Source: Alopecurus myosuroides (taxonomy: Eukaryota; Streptophyta; Magnoliopsida; Poales; Poaceae). Taken from it: 64,000 nucleotides of DNA. The notes under the pieces are model-generated. The model saw only the letters and a list, made by a program, of their open reading frames with translations, ran no database searches and had not been told where the DNA came from. Where the stretch lies: the NCBI GenBank assembly GCA_028641055.1, contig CM054057.1, positions 399,760,541-399,824,540 of the forward strand, in the 5' to 3' direction. The translations under genes were made by a program, and so were the position numbers. Shown in pieces: positions 13,596 through 23,486 of the stretch; position 1 is the first letter of the stretch, and every line of letters begins with the position of its first letter.

Positions 13596-13756
13596 TGGCC
13601 TCCCCCCTCCTGCGTGAGGGTCACTTCCTTGGTCGATTCTTTGGTAACTAATACTCTGAGAGAAGTGCTGGAGGCTTAGAGAGAGATAGCAGAGAGGTTC
13701 TTCATCCTCTAGCTCCTTGAGCTTGAGGAGTTCTTGTACTCGGCATACACTTATAA

Positions 13757-13774
13757 AGAGAGAGAGAGAGAGAG
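13757..13774 (+). repeat. (AG)9 microsatellite in LTR
   Basis: Uninterrupted AG dinucleotide run inside the LTR leader. Confidence 0.9.
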
Positions 13775-13949
13775 GCAGGAGTAGGGGTGGTACCTCCACA
13801 TGAGGGCCCCGATCCTGGGTAGATTGTTGTGTTTGTACTGTAGAGAGCGTGCCAGCTAGGCGTGCGATCCCTCCCCGGATACCCACAGCGTCCATCGGCC
13901 CCAAACTCAAGCCATCCTATGGTGTCTGTCTTTTCACACCCATGACAGT

Positions 13950-13967
13950 TGGCGCCCACCATGGGGC
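13950..13967 (+). other. Primer binding site of Tat-like element
   Basis: TGGCGCCCACCATGGGGC, close to the TGGCGCCCACCGTGGGGC site common in grass Gypsy elements. It overlaps the gag start codon at 13961. Confidence 0.75.
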
Positions 13968-16771
13968 CAGCAGCAGCGCTGGCTGGGGTTTCTATCCGGA
14001 CGGGACCTGTTTCTCGTTCGGACGAGCGCGTGGTCCGTGGCTTTGTCCACATATTCGGCTCCTTCGACTTCGTCACCGACAACGCGGGCGATTTCTATGG
14101 CAGGCCCGTGCCCGTAGGTGGCTCCGTCATCAGCTTCGGTGCGCACTTTGTGTACGTCGCCACCACCATCATCCGCGAGTACCCCGAGGTGGTGCTTGTT
14201 GCTGCTGACCCTCCTGCCGTTCTCGCCGTCCGCGGGCAGCCCATCGGCGGCTCTGCAGGCAGCGTGCAGGTGATGATGACCGGTCTGGAACCTGCTGCCG
14301 GGAAGGGCGCGCCCACTGCGCCCGAAGTTGTTGATGAGTTGGCTCGGCCGAGCCACAAGCCATACGACAGGACCCAGAACCAACCGAGCTATAAGGCTCC
14401 TACTACATCGACTGCGATAACGGCTCCTCTGGCCGATGTCATTGAGAAGCTGGGCAAGCCCTTAGCCGCGGATACGGATCCGGCGGTGTTGCGGGCGCAG
14501 CTCGAGGAGCAGCGCCAGGCCATGCTCCTAGAGGCCAACGGGATGGCAAAGGTCAAGCTCGAATTTGATCTTGACCAGAACGAGTACAATAGGGCTCATG
14601 GTTTTACTCCAGTTGCAAAGAACCCTAGTCGGATAGGGGTTATCCGCCGCAACCTTGGTGCCGAGTTGGCTAGGGATGGTAGGGCTGCTAGCAAGTCGGC
14701 TAGTATGAACTCGGCTGGTAGGCCTAAATACAGTACACCTGCTAAAATGCTTAGGGCGGCAGAGGCAGTTGCTGCCGACTTGCCGCACCTTACCGGTGAG
14801 GCTCGCATTAGGCAGCAGGACCGGCTCAATGAGCTTGTTCTTGAAGCTGGTAGGGAGAATGAGGCTTTCTGGAAGGCGAATCCGGGAGCTGGTGCCTCCC
14901 ATGTTGTTCGTTTGCATGGGGCGAAATCCGGAGGCCAGACCTCCTCACCTCTTCCCGGTGGTGGGAGATCTCGGAGTGTGAACTCCTGGAAACATAAGCA
15001 GTTTCAGGTGTACGACCCGGCTGTCGCCGGAAAACAGCCCGCTATAATGCCGCCCGAGTTCATCAAGAGGGACAAGGAGGCAACCGAGATGGTCCATCTC
15101 GGCACCCAGCTGCCAACCCGGTTCAGCCTCAGCCTTGTGCAGGTCTTGTTGTTCAGCCGCAAGCCATTGTCCATGTGGTCAACCCGGTTCCCCAACCCGG
15201 TGCTACGCGGCAGGACATATACAATGACGGTTACTCGGCAATGGAGGAAGCCGTGTACCAAAGATATGAGAGATATGTTGATGCAGGGGGGAGTTGGATC
15301 TCGGTTGGGGGCACGTGTGCTGCAGCCGAGTAACGCAAGATACAAGCTGGACAGGATCTACCAGTCCGAGGAGATAGAGCTGCAAGGCCTGCCGGGACCG
15401 CTTTGTTTCGGTCCCAGGATCATGAATGAGCCAACTGTGCAGAAGTTCCAGCTGGCAAGAGGAAGCAAAACCTATGATGGGAGCACCAAGCCGGAAGACT
15501 GGCTGGACGACTATGTCACTACCGTGCATGTTTCCGATGGTAACCGCAGATGGGCTCTGAGATATGTGCCCCATATGTTGGAGGGCCCAGCCTGCATTTG
15601 GCTCAACAATCTGCCGAGAGACAGCAGCAATTGCTGGCTTGATTTCTCGGAGGCCTTCATCAGCAACTTCACTAGCACCTACAAGAGGCCAAACCGGCAA
15701 CAGAAGCTCTCGGCGTGCAAGCAGAGGGAAGAGGAGACAGACCGAGAGTATTTGACTCGATGGAGCACTCTAAGGAACACATGCGAGGGTGTGAACGAGT
15801 CATAGGCTATTGCCTGGTTCACTCAAGGATGCCGACATGGCAACATGTTGTAGCAGAAGTTGCATAGGGAGATGCCGAGTACGCTCGCCGAGACGATCAA
15901 GATTGCTCACATGTATGCACTCGGTGATCCTACTCAGCCTCTGCTCGATTCATTTGAGCCGAGAAGAAGAAACCAGGCCCATGATGGTGGTAGGCGGAAT
16001 GATCGCCAAGACTACCGGAACAAGAGGAGGGATGACCGTCTGGATATCCGCTATGGATCGGACCATGTGGCTGAAGTTGATCCGGATCAGCCCGCTGCCG
16101 GAAGCAGCTAAAGGCAAAAAACTGCTGGGACCCAGTATGGGCAAAACCAGAACCAGGGCCAGAACTACAAGAAGCAGTACAATGATCCCAACCAGTCCGG
16201 AGACGCTCCTCAGAGGTTTACCTTTGAGATGATGAGGGATGGGTCGTGCAGCTACCACACTCGGCATCCGAGTAGGCCGGCAAACCATACTTCCCGACAG
16301 TGCAGCTGGTGGGATCGGATCAAGAGTGAGGGCTTTGGCCAGTTGTCTTCTTCTCCTCCTCTTCCGCTCTCGGGTGCCAATGTGGAGCCTATTAGGGCAG
16401 CTACTCCCAGGCATGTCGAGAACCAGAGGAGGGAAAATGTGAACCAAGTGGCGCAGGGGGCCAACAACAACAACCGCAACAACTACAACAACAACTACTA
16501 CAGTCGCAACAACAACCACAACAACAACTTCAACCGGAACGACAACAACAACAACAACAACAAAAACAACGACAACAACAATGATGACAATGTTGGTGGT
16601 GGAGACCGGAACCAGTATCAGGAGCATCATGAGAGCTACATGGTGCTCACCACCGAGCCGGATGACAAGCAGAGCATGCGCAGGCGTGCGATGGAGGTGA
16701 ACGCAGTGATGCCGGCAGTACCGGACTACATGCACTGGTGCGACCAAGATATTTTTCTGGTCTTGGATTGA
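13961..16771 (+). pseudogene. gag: gag of Tat-like Gypsy element, three in-frame stops
   Basis: The frame starts at ATG 13961, inside the PBS, and stays open to TAG at 15803; the same frame then continues past TAG 15851 and TAA 16109 to TGA at 16769. The retrotransposon gag domain lies around 15430-15790 (AWIWLNNL-like motif CIWLNNLPRDS, then EAFISNF and REYLTRW). A Cys/His cluster near 16247-16312 (CSYHTRH then HTSRQCSWW) replaces a normal CCHC knuckle, as in other Tat gags. Behind it is an asparagine-rich run (16460-16595). Gag would form the cytoplasmic particle. The stops mean this copy cannot make it. Confidence 0.8.
16460..16595 (+). repeat. AAC-rich (poly-Asn) low-complexity tract in gag
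   Basis: Imperfect AAC/AAT triplet array, coding for long asparagine runs broken by R, Y, H and D. The opposite strand shows a long valine-rich open frame (15950-16747) which is only its mirror. Confidence 0.85.
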
Positions 16772-17453
16772 TCATCCCAGGATCATCCCCAATCCGGGTA
16801 GCTATGCCTTAGTGGTGGACCCAACGTTCCTTGGGACCAAGAAGAATGTGAAGTTCAGCAAGGTGCAGGTTGACAATGGTAGCAGCATCAACATTCTCTA
16901 CCGGGATACCAAGGAGAAGCTCGGTTATTCCGAGAACATGCTGCTGCCTAGCTGGACTACCTTCCACGGCATCGTACCCGGTGTATCTTGTGGACCTATC
17001 GGCCGAGTGTGGATTTATGTGCTCTTTGGCACCAGGGAGAACTGCCGGACTGAGTGCTTGCAGTTCGAGGTGGTTGATCTCCAGAGCCCCTACCATGCTC
17101 TACTCGGCAGATCGGCTCTGTCCAAGTTCATGGCCGCCACTCATGCGGCCTATCTGAAGATGAAGCTTCCCGGTCCCAATGGCATCATCACCATCTCGGG
17201 TGACTACAAGCGCTCTCTTGAATGTGCATCTGCTGGATCTCAGCTAGCCGAGTCCATGGTCATTGCGGACGAGAAGAAGAAGATACATGAGTTGGTGGCC
17301 ATGGCACAGGTAGCTCAACTCGGCATTCCCGGGATACCTAGCTCTCATCACGGTGCCACTTTCCAGGCCTCTCAGAAGACCAAGAAGGTGCAGATCGACC
17401 CGGAGTTCCCCGAGCGTGTCGTCATCATTGTTGCCGGGTTGGAGGAGAAATAG
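16770..17453 (+). pseudogene. pol: Aspartic protease region of Tat-like pol
   Basis: This frame is shifted relative to gag: homology leaves the gag frame near the T run at 16752-16756 and re-enters here with DHPRIIPNPG. The protease active-site region reads VDNGSSINILY (the family normally has VDxGSSxNIL, so the catalytic Asp is kept). ALLGRSALSKF near 17100 is the conserved C-terminal protease block. TAG at 17451 ends the frame, although RT homology continues in it directly. The protease would cut the Gag-Pol polyprotein. Disrupted. Confidence 0.75.
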
Positions 17454-18719
17454 GAAAGCCCGCTCATCCACTTCCTCTGTGAGAATCGGGATGTCTTCGC
17501 ATGGTCCAATCAGGATCTGCCGGGTCTCCCGAGGGAGTTGGTTGAGCACTCTTTACATGTGCGGCCGGATGCCAAGCCGGTGAAGCAAGCCCTGCGCCGC
17601 TTTGCGGCAGAAAGAAGGAAAGCCATTGCTGACGAGATCACAAGGCTGTTAGCAAGCGGATTCATCATGGAGGTACTGCATCCGGATTGGCTGGCCAATC
17701 CGGTCATGGTGGAGAAGAAGAAGGATGATCCCATGGTCGTTGTGGTCTCGCGCATGTGCATTGACTACACTGACTTGAACAAGGCCTGCCCCAAGGACCC
17801 GTTCCCACTGCCCCGGATAGATCAGGTGATTGACTCCACTACGGGTGCGAACTTTAGTCTTTTATTGTTGCCTATTCTGGTTTTCACCATATTCCACCTA
17901 ACCCGGCTGATCAAATAAAGACTACTTTCATTACCCCGTACGGGGCTTATTTCTATCATGTTATGTGTTTCGGATTGAGAAATGTTGGTGCCACGTATGA
18001 GAGATGCATGCAGAAATGCCTGCATTTGCAGATAGGCAAAAATGTGCAAGTGTATGTGGACGATATAGTCATCAAGACCAAGGGGAAATACACACTCCCA
18101 ACTGACATCGAAGAAACATTCGAAAACTTGCGAAAGTACCGCATGAAGCTGAACCCGACCAAGTGCACCTTTGGCGTTCCGACTGGGAAGCTACTCAGTT
18201 TCCTCGTATCTAGCCGGGGCATCGAGGCTAATCCCTCCAAGATAAAAGCTATTGAGAGCTTGTCTCTACCGAGATCACTGAAGGATGTGCAGAAATTTGC
18301 CGGGTGCCTGGCTTCCCTTAGCCGGTTCATCAGAAGAATGGGTGAGAAGGCCCTGCCTCTGTACAAGATCATGAAGAAAAGCAACAAGTTCGTTTGGACA
18401 CCACAGGATGATGTGGCTTTCCGGGAGCTCAAAACCATGCTGGGTACCGCTCCGGTTCTGGCTTCTCCTCTGCCTAAGGAGCCAATGTTTCTCTATATAG
18501 CAGCCACCGACCGGGTTGTGAGTGTGGTGGTCGTCGTGGAGCGAGAAGAAGAGGAAAGTCGGTGCAGAGGCCGGTTTATTACCTGAGTGAGGTGATCTCC
18601 AGCTCCAAGCAAAACTATCCTCACTATCATAAGATGACCTACGGAGTCTATATGCCTGCCAAGAAGCTCAAGCACTATTTCCAAGAGCATCCGATTACAC
18701 TGCTCCCATCTCGGAAATT
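17454..18719 (+). pseudogene. pol: Reverse transcriptase and RNase H region of Tat-like pol
   Basis: Frame one (17454-17858) carries the RT N-terminus (WLANPVMVEKKK, DLNKACPKDPFPLPRIDQV). After a frameshift near 17858, homology continues in the frame that runs to 18586 with AYSGFHHIP, then GLRNVGATYERC and the YVDD active site at 18054-18065. The residue before AYSG, normally the first catalytic Asp, reads Val (codon GTT). RNase H follows (FLYIAATDRVV), with another shift near 18560 to the QRPVYYLSEV frame. The chain is broken in at least three places and one catalytic residue appears lost, so it is dead. Confidence 0.8.
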
Positions 18720-19700
18720 ATGGGCAACAAGGATGCAAGTGGACAGGTAGACCAGTGGGCGATTGACCAAGCCGCTTATACCCCAATGTATGCCAAAAGG
18801 GAAGCCATCAAATCTCAAGCCCTAGCCGATTTCTTCTTTGATTGGGACGAAATACAGTATGAGCCTCCCCTGCCGGAAACAATCTTTTGGCGGATGCATT
18901 TCGATGGCTCCAAGGTGAAAGAGGATCTTGGTGCCGGTGTTGTGCTCACCTCACCCAAGCGGGATCAACTCAAGTACGTCCTGCAAATCCACTTTGCGGC
19001 GTCCAACATTGTTGCTGAGTACGAGGCCATGGTCCACGGACTGAAAGTGTCCAAGGAAATTGGATTCTGGCAGATTATATGCTATGGCAACTCGGATCTA
19101 GTGGTCCAACAATCCTCGGGGACTTGGGACGCGTTGGATGCCAACGTGGCATCTTATCAGTTCCTCGTCCAAAACATGTCCGGATTCTTTGATGGGTGTG
19201 AGTTCCACCACATTCACCTGGCTGAAAATGATGCTGCTGATGCTCTGTCCAAGTTGGGCTCTTCTAGGCAGTTCATCTCACCGGGAATTTCTCTGGAGCA
19301 TTTGAGGAAGCCATCCATCAAGCTTTCACCCGAGTCGGATTCAATTTTCGTCCCGGCTCAGCCGGACTCAGAAGCTTCTCCCATGGAGATTGATGAGGGG
19401 ATCATGAAGGAGAACCCGGAGACTGCTTCACTCAACCCGGGGACTGTCAGGTTATCTCTCAGTACTCGGGGACTCGTCGCCAACTTGGAGCAAGTCATGT
19501 CAGATGATCCAATGGAAGTGGATGAACCGGTGTTTCCTACTCGGGAGATACCGAGTTGGGCTCAACCCATATTTTCCTTCCTAGCGGATGGCACTCTGCC
19601 GGATGACGAGATATCGACCAGAAAAATTCAGAGAAGATCCAAGGGCTACACCATCATCAACAAGGAGCTGCACAAGAGGAGTGCCACTGCTGTACTCTAG
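18720..19700 (+). pseudogene. pol: Second (archaeal-type) RNase H domain of Tat-like pol
   Basis: Residues near the start contain FDGSK, then NIVAEYEAM, YGNSDLVV and a C-terminal NDAADALSK: the D-E-D-D pattern of an RNase H fold. A second RNase H of this kind between RT/RH and integrase is known for the Tat lineage and related elements. A 120-residue acidic linker follows (PMEIDEGI, DPMEVDEP), then the start of the integrase N-terminus. A stop at 19698 separates it from HCVEPEEG, which should be part of the integrase zinc-finger region. Confidence 0.7.
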
Positions 19701-20821
19701 CATTGTGTTGAGCCGGAAGAAGGAGAAGAGATCCTTAGGGAGACACATCGGGGGAATGTGGGAACCATGCCTCATCTCGGGCCTTAGTGAAGAAAGCTTT
19801 CCGGCATGGATTCTTTTGGCTCACTGCCTTGCAGCAAGCAGAAAACATAGTAAGAAAGTGCAATGGATGCCAGCGATATGCAAGCAAGATACACATGCCA
19901 GCTTCCGAGTTGAAGACAATCCCCATCACGTGGCCATTTGCAGTTTGGTGCTTGGACATGGTGGGCCCTTTCAAGCCAGATCGGGGCAACATGTCTCACA
20001 TTCTGGTCATGGTGGACAAATTTACCAAGTGGATTAAGGTGAAGCCAATCCGGAAGTGTGATGGGAACACAACTGTGAGCTTGTTGAAGGACATTATATT
20101 GAGATATGGCTACCCGCATGGGATCATCATGGATAATGGAACATATTTTGCTGATGGGGCTTTTGCTCGGTTCTGCAAAGAGAAGAGGATCCGGCTAGAC
20201 ATTGCATAAGTTGCCCATCTAGAATCAAATGGGCAAGTTGAAAGAGCTAATGGCATTGTCCTATCTGGAATAAAGCCAAGGCTAATTGAGCCGTTACAGA
20301 AAACCCCTGGCGGTTGGCTAGACGAGTTGCCGATCGTGTTGTGGAGTCTAAGGACTACCCCTAACCGATCAACCGGATACACACCATTCTTCCTGGTATA
20401 TGGAGCAGAGGTCGTGTTGCCCACTGATCTTGAGCATGACTCACCGAGATTAACCCTCTATACTAAGGCAGAGGCAAGAGAAGCCCGAGAAGATGATATT
20501 GATTTGCTAGAAGAAGCAAGAAAATTAACTCTATCGACATCAGCTGTATATCAACAGAATCTGAGATGCTATCATAGCCAGAAAGTAAACCCAAGGGTTT
20601 TCCGAGAAGGAGATATGGTGCTTAGGCTGGTGCAACGCAGAGCCGGAATGCACAAGCTTTCCCCTCCATGGGAAGGGCCTTTCATTGTGAGAAAGGCTCT
20701 GCACAATGATGCGTACTACCTCATTGACGCACAGGCACCACAGAAGAACAGGGTAGATAAATCCGGAGAGGAATCCAAGCGTCCCTGGAATGTAGCTCTA
20801 CTCCTCTGTTTCCATTCCTGA
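19701..20821 (+). pseudogene. pol: Integrase region of Tat-like pol
   Basis: The zinc-finger region is split by a frame change near 19785 (ETHRGNVGT in one frame; CNGCQRYA in the next). The core has WCLDMVGPF (first Asp), IIMDNGTYF (second Asp) and, after an in-frame TAA at 20207, ESNGQVERAN (the Glu). GAEVVLPTD and the C-terminal GDMVLRLVQRR and PPWEGPFIV blocks are typical of grass Gypsy integrases. Integrase would join the cDNA to the chromosome. Broken by one stop and one frameshift. Confidence 0.85.
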
Positions 20822-21584
20822 ACAATCATTGTATGTACCTCCTTACCAAGTTGAAATTCAAGTAGGAACTCGGGGACTGCCTGTGCGAAACTTGCTTTGT
20901 GTTATTTAACTTCTTACTTCGTCTACTCGGTTAATCATCTTGGAATTTCATGTGTGAGTCTAGTAATGTGTTTAAACCTAAGGGCCAACTCTTCGACTTT
21001 GCTGCTGTCCGCAACCCGGCTTCATGGAAAGCAAGAGAACAAGCCAAGGGTGAATGAGCACACGAAAACCTACTAAGGAAAGAAAGAGTTAATCAACCGA
21101 GTTGGCTCGCATTTTTTCATCTGTTTTTTCGACTGAGTGCTAGGCAGTTTTAATTTTGATCTCAAAGTTGTGAAGTATGATAAACTCGGTTTTCCAAATC
21201 TTGTGTCTCGACTGCCAAAAATCCACAAGTGGCAGGCAAGAGCAAAGACGAAAAAATCCGGGTGGATAAGAAAACCAACTCGGGGACTCGGAATTAACGC
21301 AATCCGGCATCCAGCCAGTGTTGCTAAGAACTTAATTAAAACGGAGTAGCAAACGATGAAATAATTGTTTGATACATTTGCACCCGGCATACCAGGGATC
21401 TGATGAAAAGTTTGAGATTAAAAGAGAAAGATAACTAGGAACCAGTTAAGGGAGTTGCATCCGCGTCAGAACCCGCTGAGTTGGAGGACTCGGTGGCAGG
21501 CTCGGAGGCAGCAGTTGAGGCGGGGGTCGTAGAGCCGACAGTTGGTGTAGGAGGCTCGGAGGTGACGTTCTCGGCTGAGGGCTC
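20822..21584 (+). other. Non-coding spacer after pol of Tat-like element
   Basis: About 760 bp with ACTCGGGGACT-type words (20871, 21280) typical of the 3' untranslated part of these elements. I see no gene. Confidence 0.5.
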
Positions 21585-22512
21585 TTAGGCGCTCAACTCG
21601 GGAGCAGGCGCCGAGATAACCATTTCGGTGGTGACAATCTTGGAAGAGGCAGCCTGCTGTCGCTTGGCCTGGATCTCCTTGTCCACCGCCTCAGAATCGT
21701 CATCCTGCTCGGTTTCTCTGTAGTTGTCGTCCATCTCGGCCTCTTCCTCGACATCGTCGCCCTCGCCGCCTTCCTCGTTATCGTCTTCATCCTCGTCTCT
21801 CTCGACGTCGGTGTCAGGCTCAGTAGGGCCCTCCACGAACTCCTTCGTGTCAACATACGAAGCCAGCCAATATGCGGTCTCCTGGCGGTGCCGGATGTGG
21901 TCCTCGTCTTCAGTCCACCGGGATCCATTCTGCAGTTTCTTGAGCTTGTTGAGGTCGAGGTTTTCATACCAGGACAGGACAAAGTGTAGGGCATCATCCG
22001 CGCCGGCTCGAGCTGCTTATGCATGCCACTTCTTGAGCTCATCTTTGACATAGTTGAGCTTTATGGCCAGATCGTGAATTGTCTTCGGGGGCTCCTCTTC
22101 TGGCCAGAAAAGCTTATGCAGCCGCATCCCGGTGGACACGATGTTGGTGCCCAGGCCCTTCAGAGAATGAACTCGGGACTTGATGCTCTCAACCTGGTCA
22201 TCAATGGTGACCGAATCGGAAACATCATGGCCAAGCTCTGCCCTCAGTCGCCGGGCCCTCTCCACGGCCCTGTCTGCACCCAAGTTGAAGTTGGGGAATG
22301 TCCCCGAGAAAGAGATCGCCCAAGTTGATTCAAGAAGTGAAACCAGATAGAAGAAACCGGATAGAGCAACTTAAAGAAAAGCAATAACTTACATCGCAAC
22401 TCCATAATGAGCTCCTTAAGCAGGCTGGACCATCCTTCAGCAAGGGCGTGTTGTTTATCCAGCAGACTGCGGGAGTTAACCAGCATAATGTCGAGTGAAG
22501 CATTCCGTGCCT
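21585..22512 (-). pseudogene. Antisense ORF of Tat-like element, C-terminal exons
   Basis: Minus strand. An exon from 22512 to about 22393 (LDIMLVNSRSLLDKQH, LLKELIMELR) ends at a GTAAGT donor (22387-22392). After an intron the frame resumes near 22290 and runs with helical, charged sequence (IHDLAIKLNYVKDELKKW) to about 21590, where it ends in a very acidic tail (DEDEDDNEEGGEGDD) and ELSA-stop. One TAA-type stop lies near 22017. Antisense genes after pol are known in Tat elements such as Grande; their function is unknown. The CACTA element at 22513 cuts the exon. Confidence 0.6.
22510..22512. other. CACTA target site duplication, left (CCT)
   Basis: CCT directly before CACTACTAGG; matches 36534-36536. 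Confidence 0.9.
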
Positions 22513-22527
22513 CACTACTAGGAAAAT
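22513..22527 (+). repeat. CACTA terminal inverted repeat, left
   Basis: CACTACTAGGAAAAT; pairs with 36519-36533 with one extra G on the right side. Confidence 0.9.
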
Positions 22528-22544
22528 GGCTATAGGAGTGATGA

Positions 22545-22850
22545 TACCCGTGACGCACATTTCTGCGCGTCGCGCCTAAGGGCATAGCCGCGGCGCACCG
22601 AAAGGAAGGCACGTCGCGCCTATGTGTGGGGCCGGGGTGGCGAGCCTCCGAGGCATACCCGCGGCGCACCAACCCAGCGGTGCGTCACGGCTATGTTTGG
22701 TAGCCGCGGCGCACGTTCCAGTGGTGCGTCACGGCTATCTTTTCCACGGGTGGCATCTATAGCCGTGACGCACCACTGGAACGTGCGCCGCGGGTACCCA
22801 GCATAGCCGTGACGTGCCGAATATGATGTGCGTCACGGGTATACCTGGAA
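22545..22850. repeat. Left sub-terminal repeat array of CACTA
   Basis: About ten copies, in both orientations, of a motif close to TAGCCGTGACGCACC or its GCGGCGCACC variant. In En/Spm such arrays are bound by TNPA; the binding role here is inferred from position. Confidence 0.8.
22704..22793. repeat. Perfect 35-bp inverted repeat in left sub-terminal array
   Basis: Arms 22704-22738 and 22759-22793 are exact reverse complements with a 20-bp loop. Each arm holds two oppositely placed GTGCG motif copies (CCGCGGCGCACG and GTGGTGCGTCACGG). Confidence 0.9.
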
Positions 22851-22869
22851 CGAATTTAAGTGGTTGGGA

Positions 22870-23486
22870 CCACCCCCCACCTCCCATCCCCCCATATCTC
22901 CACCCCATTTTAGATCTGGTCGCCCCCCACCTCCTCACCACCTCATTTCCCCCATTTTCCCACCATTTAAAACTTATTTAACCTATTTTATTTGATATAT
23001 ATGTGTGGGGAATCTAGTAAACATTTGTCTCCACCCCCATCTCTCACTTTATTACCACTTTCCCTTCCATCTTTTCACTTTCTATAGACACATACAAACG
23101 TACTCTCTCGGTCTCGTGTCGGCAAGATCTATAGTTGGTGAGTTGTTGGAGGGACGATATGTATATGTGTTGTATGTATGTGTGTCGGCGCCGTGCGTCG
23201 TCACAAAAGATTCATATATATGGTTGCATATATACATATATGCGAAATTGTGTTGCGTATTTTTGATGAAATTTGTGGATGTCTTAAAAATGAGTTGACA
23301 TGTGTTGCCAAAATGTTGATTCGTTTCCATTTCGGCGACCACGCACTCCTAGAATGTCCTATTTTTAGCATAGGTCATGCCGAATTTTTCCGTCGACGAC
23401 CATGTGCATGCATCATATATCCATATATTACGTAATTTGATTCTAATTAATTTTTCATTTGATCTTTTTTTACTATGTAGGCAACC
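22870..23486 (+). promoter_or_regulatory. Upstream region and leader of TNP2-like gene
   Basis: AT-rich sequence with a possible TATA-like stretch (GATATATATG near 22994). A segment at 23320-23400 (GTTGATTCG, TTTCGGCGA, GGTCATGCCGAA) recurs upstream of the second gene at 30570-30650. CTATGTAG at 23474-23481 looks like an intron acceptor a few bases before the ATG, so an upstream exon is possible. Confidence 0.45.

Larger units (their letters stand above)
13086..13947 (+). repeat. 5' LTR of Tat-like Gypsy element
   Basis: 862 bp, beginning TGTCGGGGGGCTACCCC and ending CACCCATGACA, i.e. TG...CA ends. It is followed after 2 bp by the PBS. The LTR interrupts an older Gypsy LTR at 13085. No second copy occurs in the window. 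Confidence 0.85.

Noticed and set aside
15950..16747. Long valine-rich open frame on the minus strand (265 codons)
   Set aside because: It is the mirror of the AAC-rich coding tract of gag; no domain, and composition is explained by the repeat.
22330..22941. Minus-strand frames across 22510-22700 and 22735-22941
   Set aside because: They run across the CACTA border or through its sub-terminal repeats; only the part up to 22512 belongs to the antisense gene.
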